A stretch of DNA of 54,398 nucleotides from Clostridia bacterium DTU030 (GTDB lineage: Bacteria; Bacillota; DTU030): assembly GCA_001513125.1 (NCBI GenBank), contig LFSN01000124.1, positions 8,355-62,752 of the forward strand, given 5' to 3'. The position numbers and the translations under genes are program-made. Numbering within the stretch: position 1 is the stretch's first letter; every line of letters starts with the position of its first letter. Under the pieces are notes generated by a model. It did not search any database, was not told the origin of the DNA, and saw only the letters and a program-made list of their open reading frames with translations. Below are positions 18,620 through 26,182 of the stretch, piece by piece.

Positions 18620-18776
18620 ACCCCCTGTTAGGTGAGGCTCCTGTACGGATATAAGCCACTGCCCGGAAATGTCGAGAGACACCAATGGGTAAACAGGTAT
18701 TACCGGCTTAAGGTTTTACCTAATGTGGCTGGAGCAATCCTAGGCCGTACAGTGCTAAAGCTCAACAAGGAGGGGT
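18620..18776 (+). promoter_or_regulatory. M-box (ykoK) Mg2+ riboswitch
   Basis: The sequence carries the conserved M-box blocks in order: GTTAGGTGAGGCTCC, GGATA, ACTGCCC, GTCGAGAGACACCAATGGGT, GGCTTAAGGT, GGCTGGAGCAA and GCCGTACAGTGCTAAAGCTC. The closing helix pairs ACCCC at the 5' end with GGGGT of 18764-18776. The segment GGAGGGGTTTT (18769-18779) can instead pair with AAAACCCTTCC (18804-18814), the 5' half of the downstream terminator. High Mg2+ should therefore lock the aptamer and allow termination, and low Mg2+ should favour the antiterminator and mgtE expression. This fits the known mechanism of the class. Confidence 0.95.
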
Positions 18777-18806
18777 TTTTTGGTGTGGCTGCAACCAGCC
18801 CTTAAA

Positions 18807-18834
18807 ACCCTTCCCTTGTGGGAAGGGTATCTTT
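18807..18834 (+). terminator. M-box expression-platform terminator
   Basis: ACCCTTCCC pairs with GGGAAGGGT over a TTGT loop, a perfect 9-bp stem. The tail ATCTTTA is poor in T, so termination may be incomplete or aided by other factors. Its 5' arm is the partner of the antiterminator. Confidence 0.75.
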
Positions 18835-18853
18835 ATGGCGAAGGAGGTGGTGG

Positions 18854-18901
18854 ATGTGGAAGCAGGCGCTGAACACCCTCCGCGAAGTAAACATGGTATG
18901 A
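18854..18901 (+). CDS. Possible 15-residue leader peptide before mgtE
   Basis: A consensus AAGGAGG (18841-18847) stands 6 bases before an ATG that opens a 15-codon frame, MWKQALNTLREVNMV, ending in TGA. A second overlapping frame from ATG 18835 (49 codons, ending 18984) has GAAGGG 7 bases upstream, inside the terminator arm. A GC-rich perfect hairpin (GGCGGCGG/CCGCCGCC, 18910-18934) follows the short frame. The mgtE site itself (AAAGGGGGG) is no better. This could be a translated control element, but coding is unproven. Confidence 0.35.
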   Translation: MWKQALNTLREVNMV

Positions 18902-19016
18902 GTATTTCCGGCGGCGGCCGGCCCATCCGCCGCCTCCCAAACCGGCTGGTGGGGATTCCCCCTGCAAGGCTTGGGATAAACTAAGGGCCGAATACAACCA
19001 AAGGGGGGCGTTCCCA

Positions 19017-20378
19017 ATGAAAAATGGCGAAAAAAGTTTGGCCCAGATCCGAGCCCTTCTTACCGCCCAGCAAGCTTCCCAGATCCTTGAACTGTTTTCT
19101 GCCCTGCAGCCCTATGACCAGGCTGAATTGGTCAGCATGTTGGCCCCCGAGGAACGCTGGCAGGTCTTGCACCTTCTTCCCGATGAAACCCTGGCTTCCA
19201 TCTTCGAAGAATTGGATGCCGAACTGGTTGCTGAAATTGTAGAAGAGCTGGAAGAGGAACGGGTATCGCGAGTATTGTGTGAGATGTCTTCCGATGACGT
19301 CGTTGATCTCCTGGCGGAATTGGAAGAGGAACAGGCAGAAGAGCTTCTGGAATTGATGGAGGCAGAGGATGCCCGGGAAGTCAAATCCCTCCTCACCTAT
19401 CCGGAAAATACTGCCGGGCGTCTCATGACCAACGAGTATGTCACTTTAAAGAGTGACTGGACGGCAGAGGAAGCCCTGCGCCGGTTGCGGAAGGAGGCGC
19501 CGGGGGCGGAAACCATTTATTATCTCTATGTCACCGATAACCAGGAAAAATTGGTGGGTGTGGTATCCCTGCGGGAATTGATTGTGGCTGCGGCGGACAC
19601 ACCCATTGCCAATATAATGTCTGAGAATGTCGTTTTCGTGTCTGCCGAGGTGGACCAGGAGGAAGCGGCCCGCTTAATTGAGCGGTATGACTTTTTGGCC
19701 CTGCCGGTAGTGGACGAAAACCAGCGCCTGGTGGGGATTGTGACCGTCGACGATGTCATCGATGTCCTGGAGGATGAAGCCACCGAGGACTTTTCCCGCC
19801 TGGCGGCCATTGAAGGTATAACCGAGGTCAGCGACCTCAGGGTTCCTGCCTACCAGGCGGCCTTCAAGCGCTTGCCCTGGCTTGTCCTATTGATGTTTTT
19901 TGGCTTTATTTCAGGGAATATAATCGCCCGCTTTGAAAAAACTCTGGAGGCGGTGGCGATTCTGGCTATATTTATTCCCTTGATTGCCGACATGGCCGGC
20001 AATACGGGCACCCAGTCCCTGGCCGTTGTTGTCCGGGGGTTGGCGGTTACCGAATTTAGGCCCCGGGATTTCCTGTGGCTGCTGCGGCGGGAGGCCGGTG
20101 TCGGGTTGATTATTGGCACTGTAAGCGGCCTTCTCATTGCTCTATTGACATATCTCTGGCAGGGTAATATATGGCTGGGTTTTGTCCTCGGTTTTTCCCT
20201 CTGGCTCACCCTCTTTGTTTCCACCATGTCTGGGGCAGTTGTACCCCTGATCCTCAACTATTTTAAGATTGATCCGGCCGTGGCTTCCGGCCCCTTTATC
20301 ACCACCATCAACGATATTATTGGCCTCACCATTTATTTCTCTGTCGCTACCGCCTTCATTAGTTTCCTGGTTCCCTGA
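19017..20378 (+). CDS. mgtE: Magnesium transporter MgtE
   Basis: The 453-residue channel-type Mg2+ transporter of the plasma membrane has the full MgtE architecture. The acidic, Glu-rich N domain covers about 1-125. A CBS pair spans about 130-255 (M-T-N-E-Y-V-T and V-V-D-E-N-Q-R-L-V-G-I-V-T-V-D-D). Five transmembrane helices follow from about 275 to the end, with the pore motif P-L-I-A-D-M-A-G-N-T-G-T-Q-S. CBS and N domains close the pore when cellular Mg2+ is high. Expression is controlled by the M-box upstream, so Mg2+ acts at both the RNA and protein levels. Confidence 0.97.
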   Translation: MKNGEKSLAQIRALLTAQQASQILELFSALQPYDQAELVSMLAPEERWQVLHLLPDETLASIFEELDAELVAEIVEELEEERVSRVLCEMSSDDVVDLLAELEEEQAEELLELMEAEDAREVKSLLTYPENTAGRLMTNEYVTLKSDWTAEEALRRLRKEAPGAETIYYLYVTDNQEKLVGVVSLRELIVAAADTPIANIMSENVVFVSAEVDQEEAARLIERYDFLALPVVDENQRLVGIVTVDDVIDVLEDEATEDFSRLAAIEGITEVSDLRVPAYQAAFKRLPWLVLLMFFGFISGNIIARFEKTLEAVAILAIFIPLIADMAGNTGTQSLAVVVRGLAVTEFRPRDFLWLLRREAGVGLIIGTVSGLLIALLTYLWQGNIWLGFVLGFSLWLTLFVSTMSGAVVPLILNYFKIDPAVASGPFITTINDIIGLTIYFSVATAFISFLVP

Positions 20379-20404
20379 AGCAATTTGGTTTTAGGAGGTT
20401 TTGC

Positions 20405-21601
20405 ATGCGGCGGCTCATTGCAGTGTTCCTGATAATAATTGTCATCTCCTGGACCCTACCCGCTGTGGCAGCAGATGGGCTCCAGCTCGAGGCAGAGGCT
20501 GCTGTGGTTATGGACGGGGAGACGGGGCGTGTCCTCTGGGCCAAAAACCCCCACCTGCCCCTGCCCCCGGCCAGCACGACCAAGATTATGACCATCCTCC
20601 TGGGTCTGGAGCTGGGCCAGCCGGAGGAGGTCGTCACCGTCTCCCCCCTGGCTGCTTCCCAGGATGGGAGCCGGATATATCTCGGGGCGGGGGAAGAGTA
20701 TACCTTGCGGGAATTGCTCTACGCCGTGCAGCTGGCCTCGGCCAACGATGCCGCAGTGGCTGTGGCCGAGCACCTGGCCGGCTCCGTGGAAGAATTTGCC
20801 CGCCTGATGAACCAGCGGGCCAGGGAACTGGGGGCAAAGAACACCAACTTCGTCAACCCCAACGGCCTGCCGGATCCGGAGCACCGGACGACTGCCCACG
20901 ATCTTGCCCTCATCGCCCGCAAAGCCCTGGAATACTCTGAATACCGGGAGATGATCACCACCAAATGCTACCCCATCTCCTGGCCGGGCCACGAGGAAGA
21001 ACGCCAGCTCTGGAACCGGAACAAACTCCTGGAGATCTATGATGGGGCCGATGGGGTCAAGACCGGCTATACAACGGAAGCCGGCCACACCTTTGTCGGT
21101 TCCGCCACCCGGGGAGGCAGACAGCTGATCAGTGTTGTGCTGGGCAGCACCAATGGTGGGGTCTGGTCGGACACGGTGAGTCTCTTAGATTATGGCTTCG
21201 AGAATTTTGCCAACTATGAGCTGGTCAGGGCCGGGGAAGAGGTTGCCCTGGTACCCGTCAAATACGGCAGCGAGGTGCCGGTCCACACGGCTGCCGGTTT
21301 TATCTACACCCTGACACCGGGGGAGAGGGAAGGGGTCAGCACCGAAATCCACCTGGCCGAAGGCCTGGTGGCCCCCATAGAAGAGGGGGCGGAACTTGGT
21401 ACCCTAACGGTTTCCCTGGGATCGGAGCAGCTGGCCGATATCCCCCTGGTGGCAGCCAGGGGGGTAAAGAGAAAGATCTATACCCACTGGTGGTTCTGGC
21501 TCCTGGCCCTTTATATTCCCTGGCGCATCCGGGTCGGTATCCGGCGCCTCCAGCGCCAGCGTCGGCGCCGGCGGTTGAAGGTAAAGAAAAAAGATTGGTA
21601 G
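20405..21601 (+). CDS. D-alanyl-D-alanine carboxypeptidase (PBP5/DacF type)
   Basis: The 398-residue exported penicillin-binding protein trims the terminal D-Ala of peptidoglycan stem peptides. An N-terminal signal peptide (L-I-A-V-F-L-I-I-I-V-I, A-V-A-A cleavage near 23) precedes the S11 peptidase domain. Active-site motifs are S57-T-T-K60, S112-A-N114 and K219-T-G. A C-terminal PBP5-like beta domain ends in a hydrophobic or aromatic segment and a strongly basic tail (R-R-L-Q-R-Q-R-R-R-R-R), probably a membrane anchor. AGGAGG precedes the ATG by 6 bases. DacF-type enzymes often act in sporulation, but this role is inferred only from the family. Confidence 0.93.
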   Translation: MRRLIAVFLIIIVISWTLPAVAADGLQLEAEAAVVMDGETGRVLWAKNPHLPLPPASTTKIMTILLGLELGQPEEVVTVSPLAASQDGSRIYLGAGEEYTLRELLYAVQLASANDAAVAVAEHLAGSVEEFARLMNQRARELGAKNTNFVNPNGLPDPEHRTTAHDLALIARKALEYSEYREMITTKCYPISWPGHEEERQLWNRNKLLEIYDGADGVKTGYTTEAGHTFVGSATRGGRQLISVVLGSTNGGVWSDTVSLLDYGFENFANYELVRAGEEVALVPVKYGSEVPVHTAAGFIYTLTPGEREGVSTEIHLAEGLVAPIEEGAELGTLTVSLGSEQLADIPLVAARGVKRKIYTHWWFWLLALYIPWRIRVGIRRLQRQRRRRRLKVKKKDW

Positions 21602-21615
21602 TAGGGGGGAGCAGG

Positions 21616-22140
21616 GTGCCTCCGATTAAAGAGCAGGATTTCATGGTTGTAGAGACCCGTTGGGGCTGGGTTGGGGTTGGCTTTTCTGAGGCCGGGTTGG
21701 TATCCTCCTCTTTGCCCCAGGAAAGCCGGGACCAGGTCGTAAAAAGGCTGCAGGCCTACCGTCAATTGGGGGAGGAGAGCGACTACCCCGGCCTGCGCCG
21801 GGATCTGGAGGACTACTTTGCCGGCAGGAAGGTGGATTTTCGCAGATACGCAATTGACTGGGAGGGCTGCACCCCTTTCCGGCGGCAGGTGCTGGAAAAA
21901 GCGGCGGCCATTCCCTATGGAGAAGTCAGGTCCTACCGTTGGTTGGCCCTGGAGGCGGCCGGGCGGCCGGGCTGCAGCAGGGCCGTAGGCGGTGCCATGG
22001 CGGCCAATCCCTTACCCCTCATTATTCCCTGCCACCGGGTGATCCGGAGCGATGGCGAACTGGGCGGTTTTGCCGGCGGTCTGGTCCTGAAGGCCCGGCT
22101 GCTGGAGCTGGAAGGGGTAAAACTGCCGCGCAAATCTTAA
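21616..22140 (+). CDS. ogt: Methylated-DNA--protein-cysteine methyltransferase
   Basis: This suicide repair protein removes O6-alkyl groups from guanine. The acceptor is Cys139 in the I-P-C-H-R motif. The recognition-helix region R-A-V-G-G-A-M-A-A-N and the trailing G-G-F-A-G-G-L motif are present. The GTG at 21616, after a GGGGGGAGCAGG tract, gives 174 residues, normal for Ogt. An ATG at 21643 is the alternative. A longer frame back to 21490 would lie inside the carboxypeptidase gene and is unlikely. It ends before a strong bidirectional terminator. Confidence 0.93.
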   Translation: MPPIKEQDFMVVETRWGWVGVGFSEAGLVSSSLPQESRDQVVKRLQAYRQLGEESDYPGLRRDLEDYFAGRKVDFRRYAIDWEGCTPFRRQVLEKAAAIPYGEVRSYRWLALEAAGRPGCSRAVGGAMAANPLPLIIPCHRVIRSDGELGGFAGGLVLKARLLELEGVKLPRKS

Positions 22141-22149
22141 GGAAAACAA

Positions 22150-22188
22150 AGGTGGGGGCTGTTCCCAGTAAAGGAACAGCCCCCACCT
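22150..22188. terminator. Bidirectional terminator between ogt and apbE
   Basis: A perfect 16-bp stem AGGTGGGGGCTGTTCC/GGAACAGCCCCCACCT with a 7-base loop lies between the convergent genes. T-rich tails are present on the minus side (TTTGTTTTCC) and partly on the plus side (ATTTACT). Confidence 0.92.
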
Positions 22189-22190
22189 AT

Positions 22191-23285
22191 TTACTCACTG
22201 CTATCATGGGCAGTGGCACCGTGGCTTGCCAACATTTTTTCCATGCCTTCCGTTACCTTCACGCTGCCGTCGGCCATGACCCAGAGGGCCTCGACACCGG
22301 GTAGGCTGTCGATTAGCCCTCTGCTTTCGGGATAAGGTAGTAAAAAGGCCGTTGTGGAGAGGAAGTCGGCCAGGCCTGAATCGGGGGCTACTATGGTTAC
22401 CCCCTTGTAGTACTTGGCCGGCATGAGGGTGTCAGGGTCAATTATGTGGTGGTAGATTTCACCGTCTACCGTGTAGTAACGCTGGTAATCGCCGCTGCTA
22501 ACTATGGCCGCATCGGTCACAAAGAGGGTATCGAAATAATCGCTGTTCCCATGCAGGGAAGCAATGGGGTCCTGTATGCCTATGGACCAGCGCTCCCGCT
22601 GGCCGTCGAGGGGTTTGCCGATGGTGCGCACATTGCCGCCGGCGCTGATGATTCCGGCTTCCAGGCCGGCAGCCACAACCTCCTGGACGACTAATTCTAC
22701 GGCGTAACCCTTGGCGATTGCCCCTACATCGAGGCTCATCCCTTCCTCGGCCAGGTAGACGGTCCCCTCCTCTGGGTCGACTATGACCTGGTCGAGATCC
22801 GTGTACCGGGCGGCCTGGCGGAGCTCTTCCGGGGGAGGGAGCTGGGCCTTGTCCGGGTCTTTAATGCCCTCGGTGCGGTAATCGTGCCAGATTTTCAGTA
22901 CGGGGCCCATGGCTATGTTGGTGCGGCCTCCCGTCCTTTGGTGCCAATCCTTGGCGAAGAGGAGCAGGTCGATTATTTCCTGGGCTGCGGGCACCGGTTT
23001 CCTGCCGGCATTATCGTTGATTGTTTTGATGTTGTTGATGCCCTCGTACTCGTGGTAGATGTCATAGAGCTGGTGGAGCTCCTGAAAGCGGCTTTCCAAA
23101 AGCTGGTAGTAAGTTTCGAACTCTTCTTCGCTTTTGGCATAGGCGACAAACTGGATGATGGTATCGAAGGTACCGAGAAAGCTCCTGCTGTAGCGCTCAT
23201 ATTCACTGGCCGGGCTTCTTCTGCAGCCTGTAAGAAGCAGGAGGAAGGACAAGAGGATTATAATGGGGCGTGTCAGTCTTTTCAT
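22191..23285 (-). CDS. apbE: FAD:protein FMN transferase ApbE, lipoprotein
   Basis: This extracytoplasmic flavin transferase is about 364 residues long. The signal K-R-L-T-R-P-I-I-I-L-L-S-F-L-L-L-L-T-G-C ends in a lipobox, so it is tethered outside the membrane. ApbE motifs D-V-G-A-I-A-K-G-Y-A-V, G-G-N-V-R-T and T-D-A-A-I-V-S-S-G-D-Y (metal site) are intact. The family attaches FMN covalently to a Ser/Thr of exported electron-transfer proteins. The next gene upstream encodes a lipoprotein flavin reductase, so the pair probably works together. AAAAGGTGAT supports the ATG at 23285; ATGs at 23291 and 23306 are alternatives. Confidence 0.93.
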   Translation of the reverse strand: MKRLTRPIIILLSFLLLLTGCRRSPASEYERYSRSFLGTFDTIIQFVAYAKSEEEFETYYQLLESRFQELHQLYDIYHEYEGINNIKTINDNAGRKPVPAAQEIIDLLLFAKDWHQRTGGRTNIAMGPVLKIWHDYRTEGIKDPDKAQLPPPEELRQAARYTDLDQVIVDPEEGTVYLAEEGMSLDVGAIAKGYAVELVVQEVVAAGLEAGIISAGGNVRTIGKPLDGQRERWSIGIQDPIASLHGNSDYFDTLFVTDAAIVSSGDYQRYYTVDGEIYHHIIDPDTLMPAKYYKGVTIVAPDSGLADFLSTTAFLLPYPESRGLIDSLPGVEALWVMADGSVKVTEGMEKMLASHGATAHDSSE

Positions 23286-23346
23286 TTTCATCACCTTTTC
23301 CATCATAACAAAAACTACCTGCGGAAACAATGGAAGAAAGGAAAAG

Positions 23347-23395
23347 AAAGCCCCTGCATGGCGCCGGGCTAAGGGGCCCAGTCTGCAGGGGCTTT
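23347..23395 (-). terminator. Terminator after the flavoprotein gene
   Basis: A 12-bp perfect stem AAAGCCCCTGCA/TGCAGGGGCTTT with a 25-base loop reads into CTTTCTTTTC on the minus strand. It separates the flavoprotein from apbE, so apbE expression would need read-through or its own promoter. Confidence 0.8.
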
Positions 23396-23434
23396 ATTAT
23401 GCCCTTACCGGGTTAGAGATATGAAGGGCAAGTG

Positions 23435-24916
23435 TTAATTGTTCAGGTTTTTCGCTGCATGCTCGCCGGCGATACGGCCGCTGGTCAGGGCAAATTGTAC
23501 CGCACTGCCGGACATGTAAACCTGATTGTAGAGGACCTTGTTGGCGCACTCGCCGCCGGCATACAGGTTGTTGATTACCGAGCCGTCTGCCCGCAGGACG
23601 CGGTAGAATTCATCGGTTTTTACCCCGCCGAAGGTCCCCATGGTTTTGGGATGGGCCTTGATGGCGTAGAAGGGGGCCTTTTCAACGGGGAGCACGAATT
23701 CCGGATCCTTGCCCATGGCATCTTTGCCGGTTTTTGCCCCCTGATTGTATTCTTCGATGGTAGCAACAAAGTTTTCCACGGGAACCCCCATGGCTTCGGC
23801 CAGCTCTTCTAAGGTATCGCCCTTGGCCACCTCGTCGGTGGGCATGGCTTCTTCCATGGCGGCGATGAGATCGGCATTGGCTTCGGCGGAATCCATTACG
23901 ATCCAGACATCGCCTTCTTCGATAATCTTATTGGTAGCGATGGCATAGTGCATCTGCTCACTGGCAAAGCGTTTTCCTTCACCGTTGACGTAGAGCTTGG
24001 TCCAATCCATCATTAAAGAATCTGTACCCTTAACCTTTGTCCCGACACCCAAACCGATGATCCAGGGTTCCTCGTACAGGGCGGCCCCGACCTTCTCTGC
24101 CATCAGGATCCCATCGCCGGTGCTGCCGGCGGCAGCAGCCGTTATTTCCGAGGAGCCCTTGACCTCGGGAACAAACCTGGCCAGGAGATCCTCATTCCTG
24201 GCAAAGCCGCCGGTGGCCAGGATAACCTTTTTCGCTTCAATGACTATCCTTTCACCGTCGGGCCCTTCAGCCACCACGCCGATTACGTCACCATCTTCAT
24301 TGGTAAGGAGTTCTTTACCGGGGGTTTCGGTGAGGATCTCAACCCCCCGCTCTTTCAGGTAGTTTTCCAAGCTCTCGATAACCTCCCGGCCACCCCTTTC
24401 CGGGAAGTGAAGCCGCCGCACCGGGTCCAGGCCAAAGCCTTCTATCCTGGCGTATTTGTGGCCGATGGTATCTGCCATCCATTCTGTAGTGATGACGGCC
24501 TCGTCCATAAACATGTCAACGAAGTCATAATCGGGATACATGCCATCGGGGTTGCTGGTAGCCTGGCGCTCCTTCCAGAGTTCCATCCAGGATTCCTTGG
24601 AATCTTCAATACCCTCGGCCCGCTGGAATTTGGTGTCCGTGGCGGCAATTCCACCCCCCGACAGGGCGGTAGAGCCGCCGGTAAAGGCCAGTTTTTCCAG
24701 GACAATTACCTCTGCCCCGTGCTCAATGGCTGAAGCGGCGGCAGCCAGGCCGGTCCCGCCGGCGCCGACAATTACTATGTCGGTAGTTAAAAGCGTTTCC
24801 CCTTCTTGGTCTCCCTCCTCTTCCGGTGCCGAAGAACGTGGTGTACAGGCAGCTAAACTGGCCATCAACAGGAGACACAAGAGTAGGCCTACTGCCTTTG
24901 CCCATTTCCTTTGCAT
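23435..24916 (-). CDS. Lipoprotein FAD-dependent reductase of the fumarate reductase flavoprotein family
   Basis: This 493-residue exported protein begins with a signal peptide and lipobox (A-S-L-A-A-C, Cys24). Residues 47-60 carry the FAD-binding D-I-V-I-V-G-A-G-G-T-G-L, followed by L-E-K and G-G-S-T-A-L-S-G-G-G-I. The C-terminal half holds the flavocytochrome c/urocanate reductase-type domain with T-M-G-T-F-G-G-V and L-Y-A-G-G-E. The N-R-L-G-G motif with the substrate-binding Arg of fumarate reductases is replaced (Y-N-Q-V-Y-M-S-G-S), so the substrate is probably not fumarate. No FMN-binding domain with a D-G-x-S-G-A-T motif is visible. AAGGAGGGG lies 8 bases before the ATG. Confidence 0.9.
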   Translation of the reverse strand: MQRKWAKAVGLLLCLLLMASLAACTPRSSAPEEEGDQEGETLLTTDIVIVGAGGTGLAAAASAIEHGAEVIVLEKLAFTGGSTALSGGGIAATDTKFQRAEGIEDSKESWMELWKERQATSNPDGMYPDYDFVDMFMDEAVITTEWMADTIGHKYARIEGFGLDPVRRLHFPERGGREVIESLENYLKERGVEILTETPGKELLTNEDGDVIGVVAEGPDGERIVIEAKKVILATGGFARNEDLLARFVPEVKGSSEITAAAAGSTGDGILMAEKVGAALYEEPWIIGLGVGTKVKGTDSLMMDWTKLYVNGEGKRFASEQMHYAIATNKIIEEGDVWIVMDSAEANADLIAAMEEAMPTDEVAKGDTLEELAEAMGVPVENFVATIEEYNQGAKTGKDAMGKDPEFVLPVEKAPFYAIKAHPKTMGTFGGVKTDEFYRVLRADGSVINNLYAGGECANKVLYNQVYMSGSAVQFALTSGRIAGEHAAKNLNN

Positions 24917-24940
24917 AAATACCCCTCCTTGTTTTCATTA

Positions 24941-25070
24941 TTAAGTAGAAGCTGAGAGTTCTGGTCTAGTACCACCCCCTGTTTAGAATCTTCTACTTAA
25001 ATTATTGCAAATAGTGGGTTTACTTATCCGAGGATACGAGTTTAAGTAAAACTACAGTCGATAGTACTAT
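24941..25070. repeat. Cluster of inverted repeats with a TTAAGTA core upstream of the flavoprotein gene
   Basis: TTAAGTAGAAG (24941-24951) has a perfect inverted copy CTTCTACTTAA (24990-25000). A second pair, TTTACTTA (25019-25026) and TAAGTAAA (25043-25050), flanks TATCC-GA-GGATA. ATAGTACTAT (25061-25070) is a perfect palindrome. The TTAAGTA/TACTTA core thus occurs four times in about 110 bases. The whole 24917-25122 interval has no gene. It may be an operator region or leader structure. Confidence 0.6.
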
Positions 25071-25122
25071 TCGTCACAGATGGGTAGTTTCCTTCCTGCC
25101 GGTGGAACTTTCATATTTTTCG

Positions 25123-26031
25123 TTATAGATGGCCTTTGTTTCGCAAATATTGGTTGATGCCATTAAAAAGGGCCTGGGCCAGCCGCTGGCGGAAATCTAC
25201 GTCCCGCAGCAGGCCTTCGTCGAGGCGGTGGGAAATACAGGCTGCCTCGATCAGGGCGGCGGGGACCGGTGCTTCCCGCAGGAGGGTCATGTTGACAGCG
25301 GCCCTGCCGTGGGAGGGGATACTGAGTTTACGCTGCATTTCCCCTTCCAGGCAGGCGGCCAGGAATTCATTCTCTGGCCTGCCCGGGTAGTACCGGATCC
25401 GGAAGCCCGACTGGGGTTTTTTCCTATTAACCCAGGTGGCGATACTGAGGAAAAGAGTCGGCTGCAATTCCCGGCACAGTTGGAGGCGGTCGGCGACGGG
25501 TACATAATAGGCATCTAGGCGGGTGAGATTGACCCTGGCCTTGACTCCGGTCAGGAGCTGGGCCAGGCGGCGGGCTATATCCAGGGTTGGGATGTGTTCG
25601 GGGAGACCCGTGGGGCTCACAGCCCCCTTTCTTTTCCCGTCCCAGTAGGGGTCGAGGACCACATGCTGGTTCTGGAAATAGGCCAGCAGGGGGGAACGGT
25701 CCAGGTCCAGGACCAGGCGGTAGGGGAGTCCGGGAACCTCTGTCACTGTACAGCCGGTTTCCTCCAGGGTAGTGATTAGGAACCGGGGATTTCCCCCCCC
25801 GTTCCTTGTGACCAAAACCCTTGTAATCAGGCCGTCCCAGACATTGATTATGCCGGGGGGCATGTTGAGTTTTGCCCCGGGCAGGATCAAGCTCGTCTTC
25901 CTTCCTCCCCCTTTTTCTAAAAGCCATTCCAGGGGCGCTGTGGCCTCTATAATAATGCGGGAAGGGGGGCAGGGAAGGGGGCCGGGGGGGCCATAAAGGC
26001 CGGTGCGGATGTTGGTCAAGTAGGCTAGCAA
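25123..26031 (-). CDS. N-acetylmuramoyl-L-alanine amidase-like protein lacking zinc histidines
   Basis: In this 302-residue protein the first ~120 residues resemble an AMIN-type beta domain. The rest follows the Amidase_3 fold: H-V-V-L-D-P (123-128), D-I-A-R-R-L-A-Q-L-L, a V-N-L-T-R-L-D strand and P-A-A-L-I-E-A-A near 258-264. The usual D-P-G-H-G-G is D-P-Y-W-D-G here (His to Trp130). The usual S-I-H-A-N is S-I-A-T-W (His to Ala198). Glu145 and Glu262 remain. Two zinc ligands are therefore missing, and hydrolysis is unlikely. There is no obvious signal peptide. A TTG start 10 bases after AAGGAGG is used. Confidence 0.75.
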   Translation of the reverse strand: MLAYLTNIRTGLYGPPGPLPCPPSRIIIEATAPLEWLLEKGGGRKTSLILPGAKLNMPPGIINVWDGLITRVLVTRNGGGNPRFLITTLEETGCTVTEVPGLPYRLVLDLDRSPLLAYFQNQHVVLDPYWDGKRKGAVSPTGLPEHIPTLDIARRLAQLLTGVKARVNLTRLDAYYVPVADRLQLCRELQPTLFLSIATWVNRKKPQSGFRIRYYPGRPENEFLAACLEGEMQRKLSIPSHGRAAVNMTLLREAPVPAALIEAACISHRLDEGLLRDVDFRQRLAQALFNGINQYLRNKGHL

Positions 26032-26182
26032 GGGGGCCAGACCTCCTTCGGCTAGGATCTTGTTCTATTTAATAGATATGAAGCTGGAGCGGGGTTCATC
26101 TCTTCTTTGCGCCAGGGACAAAAGTTTGCCTAATTGAATAGTATGGAGTACTCCTGCAGTTAACCTTGGGATATTTGTCTCT

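Noticed and set aside
23435-24916. Fumarate reductase
   Set aside because: The fold fits, but the arginine of N-R-L-G-G that binds fumarate is absent, so only the family is named.
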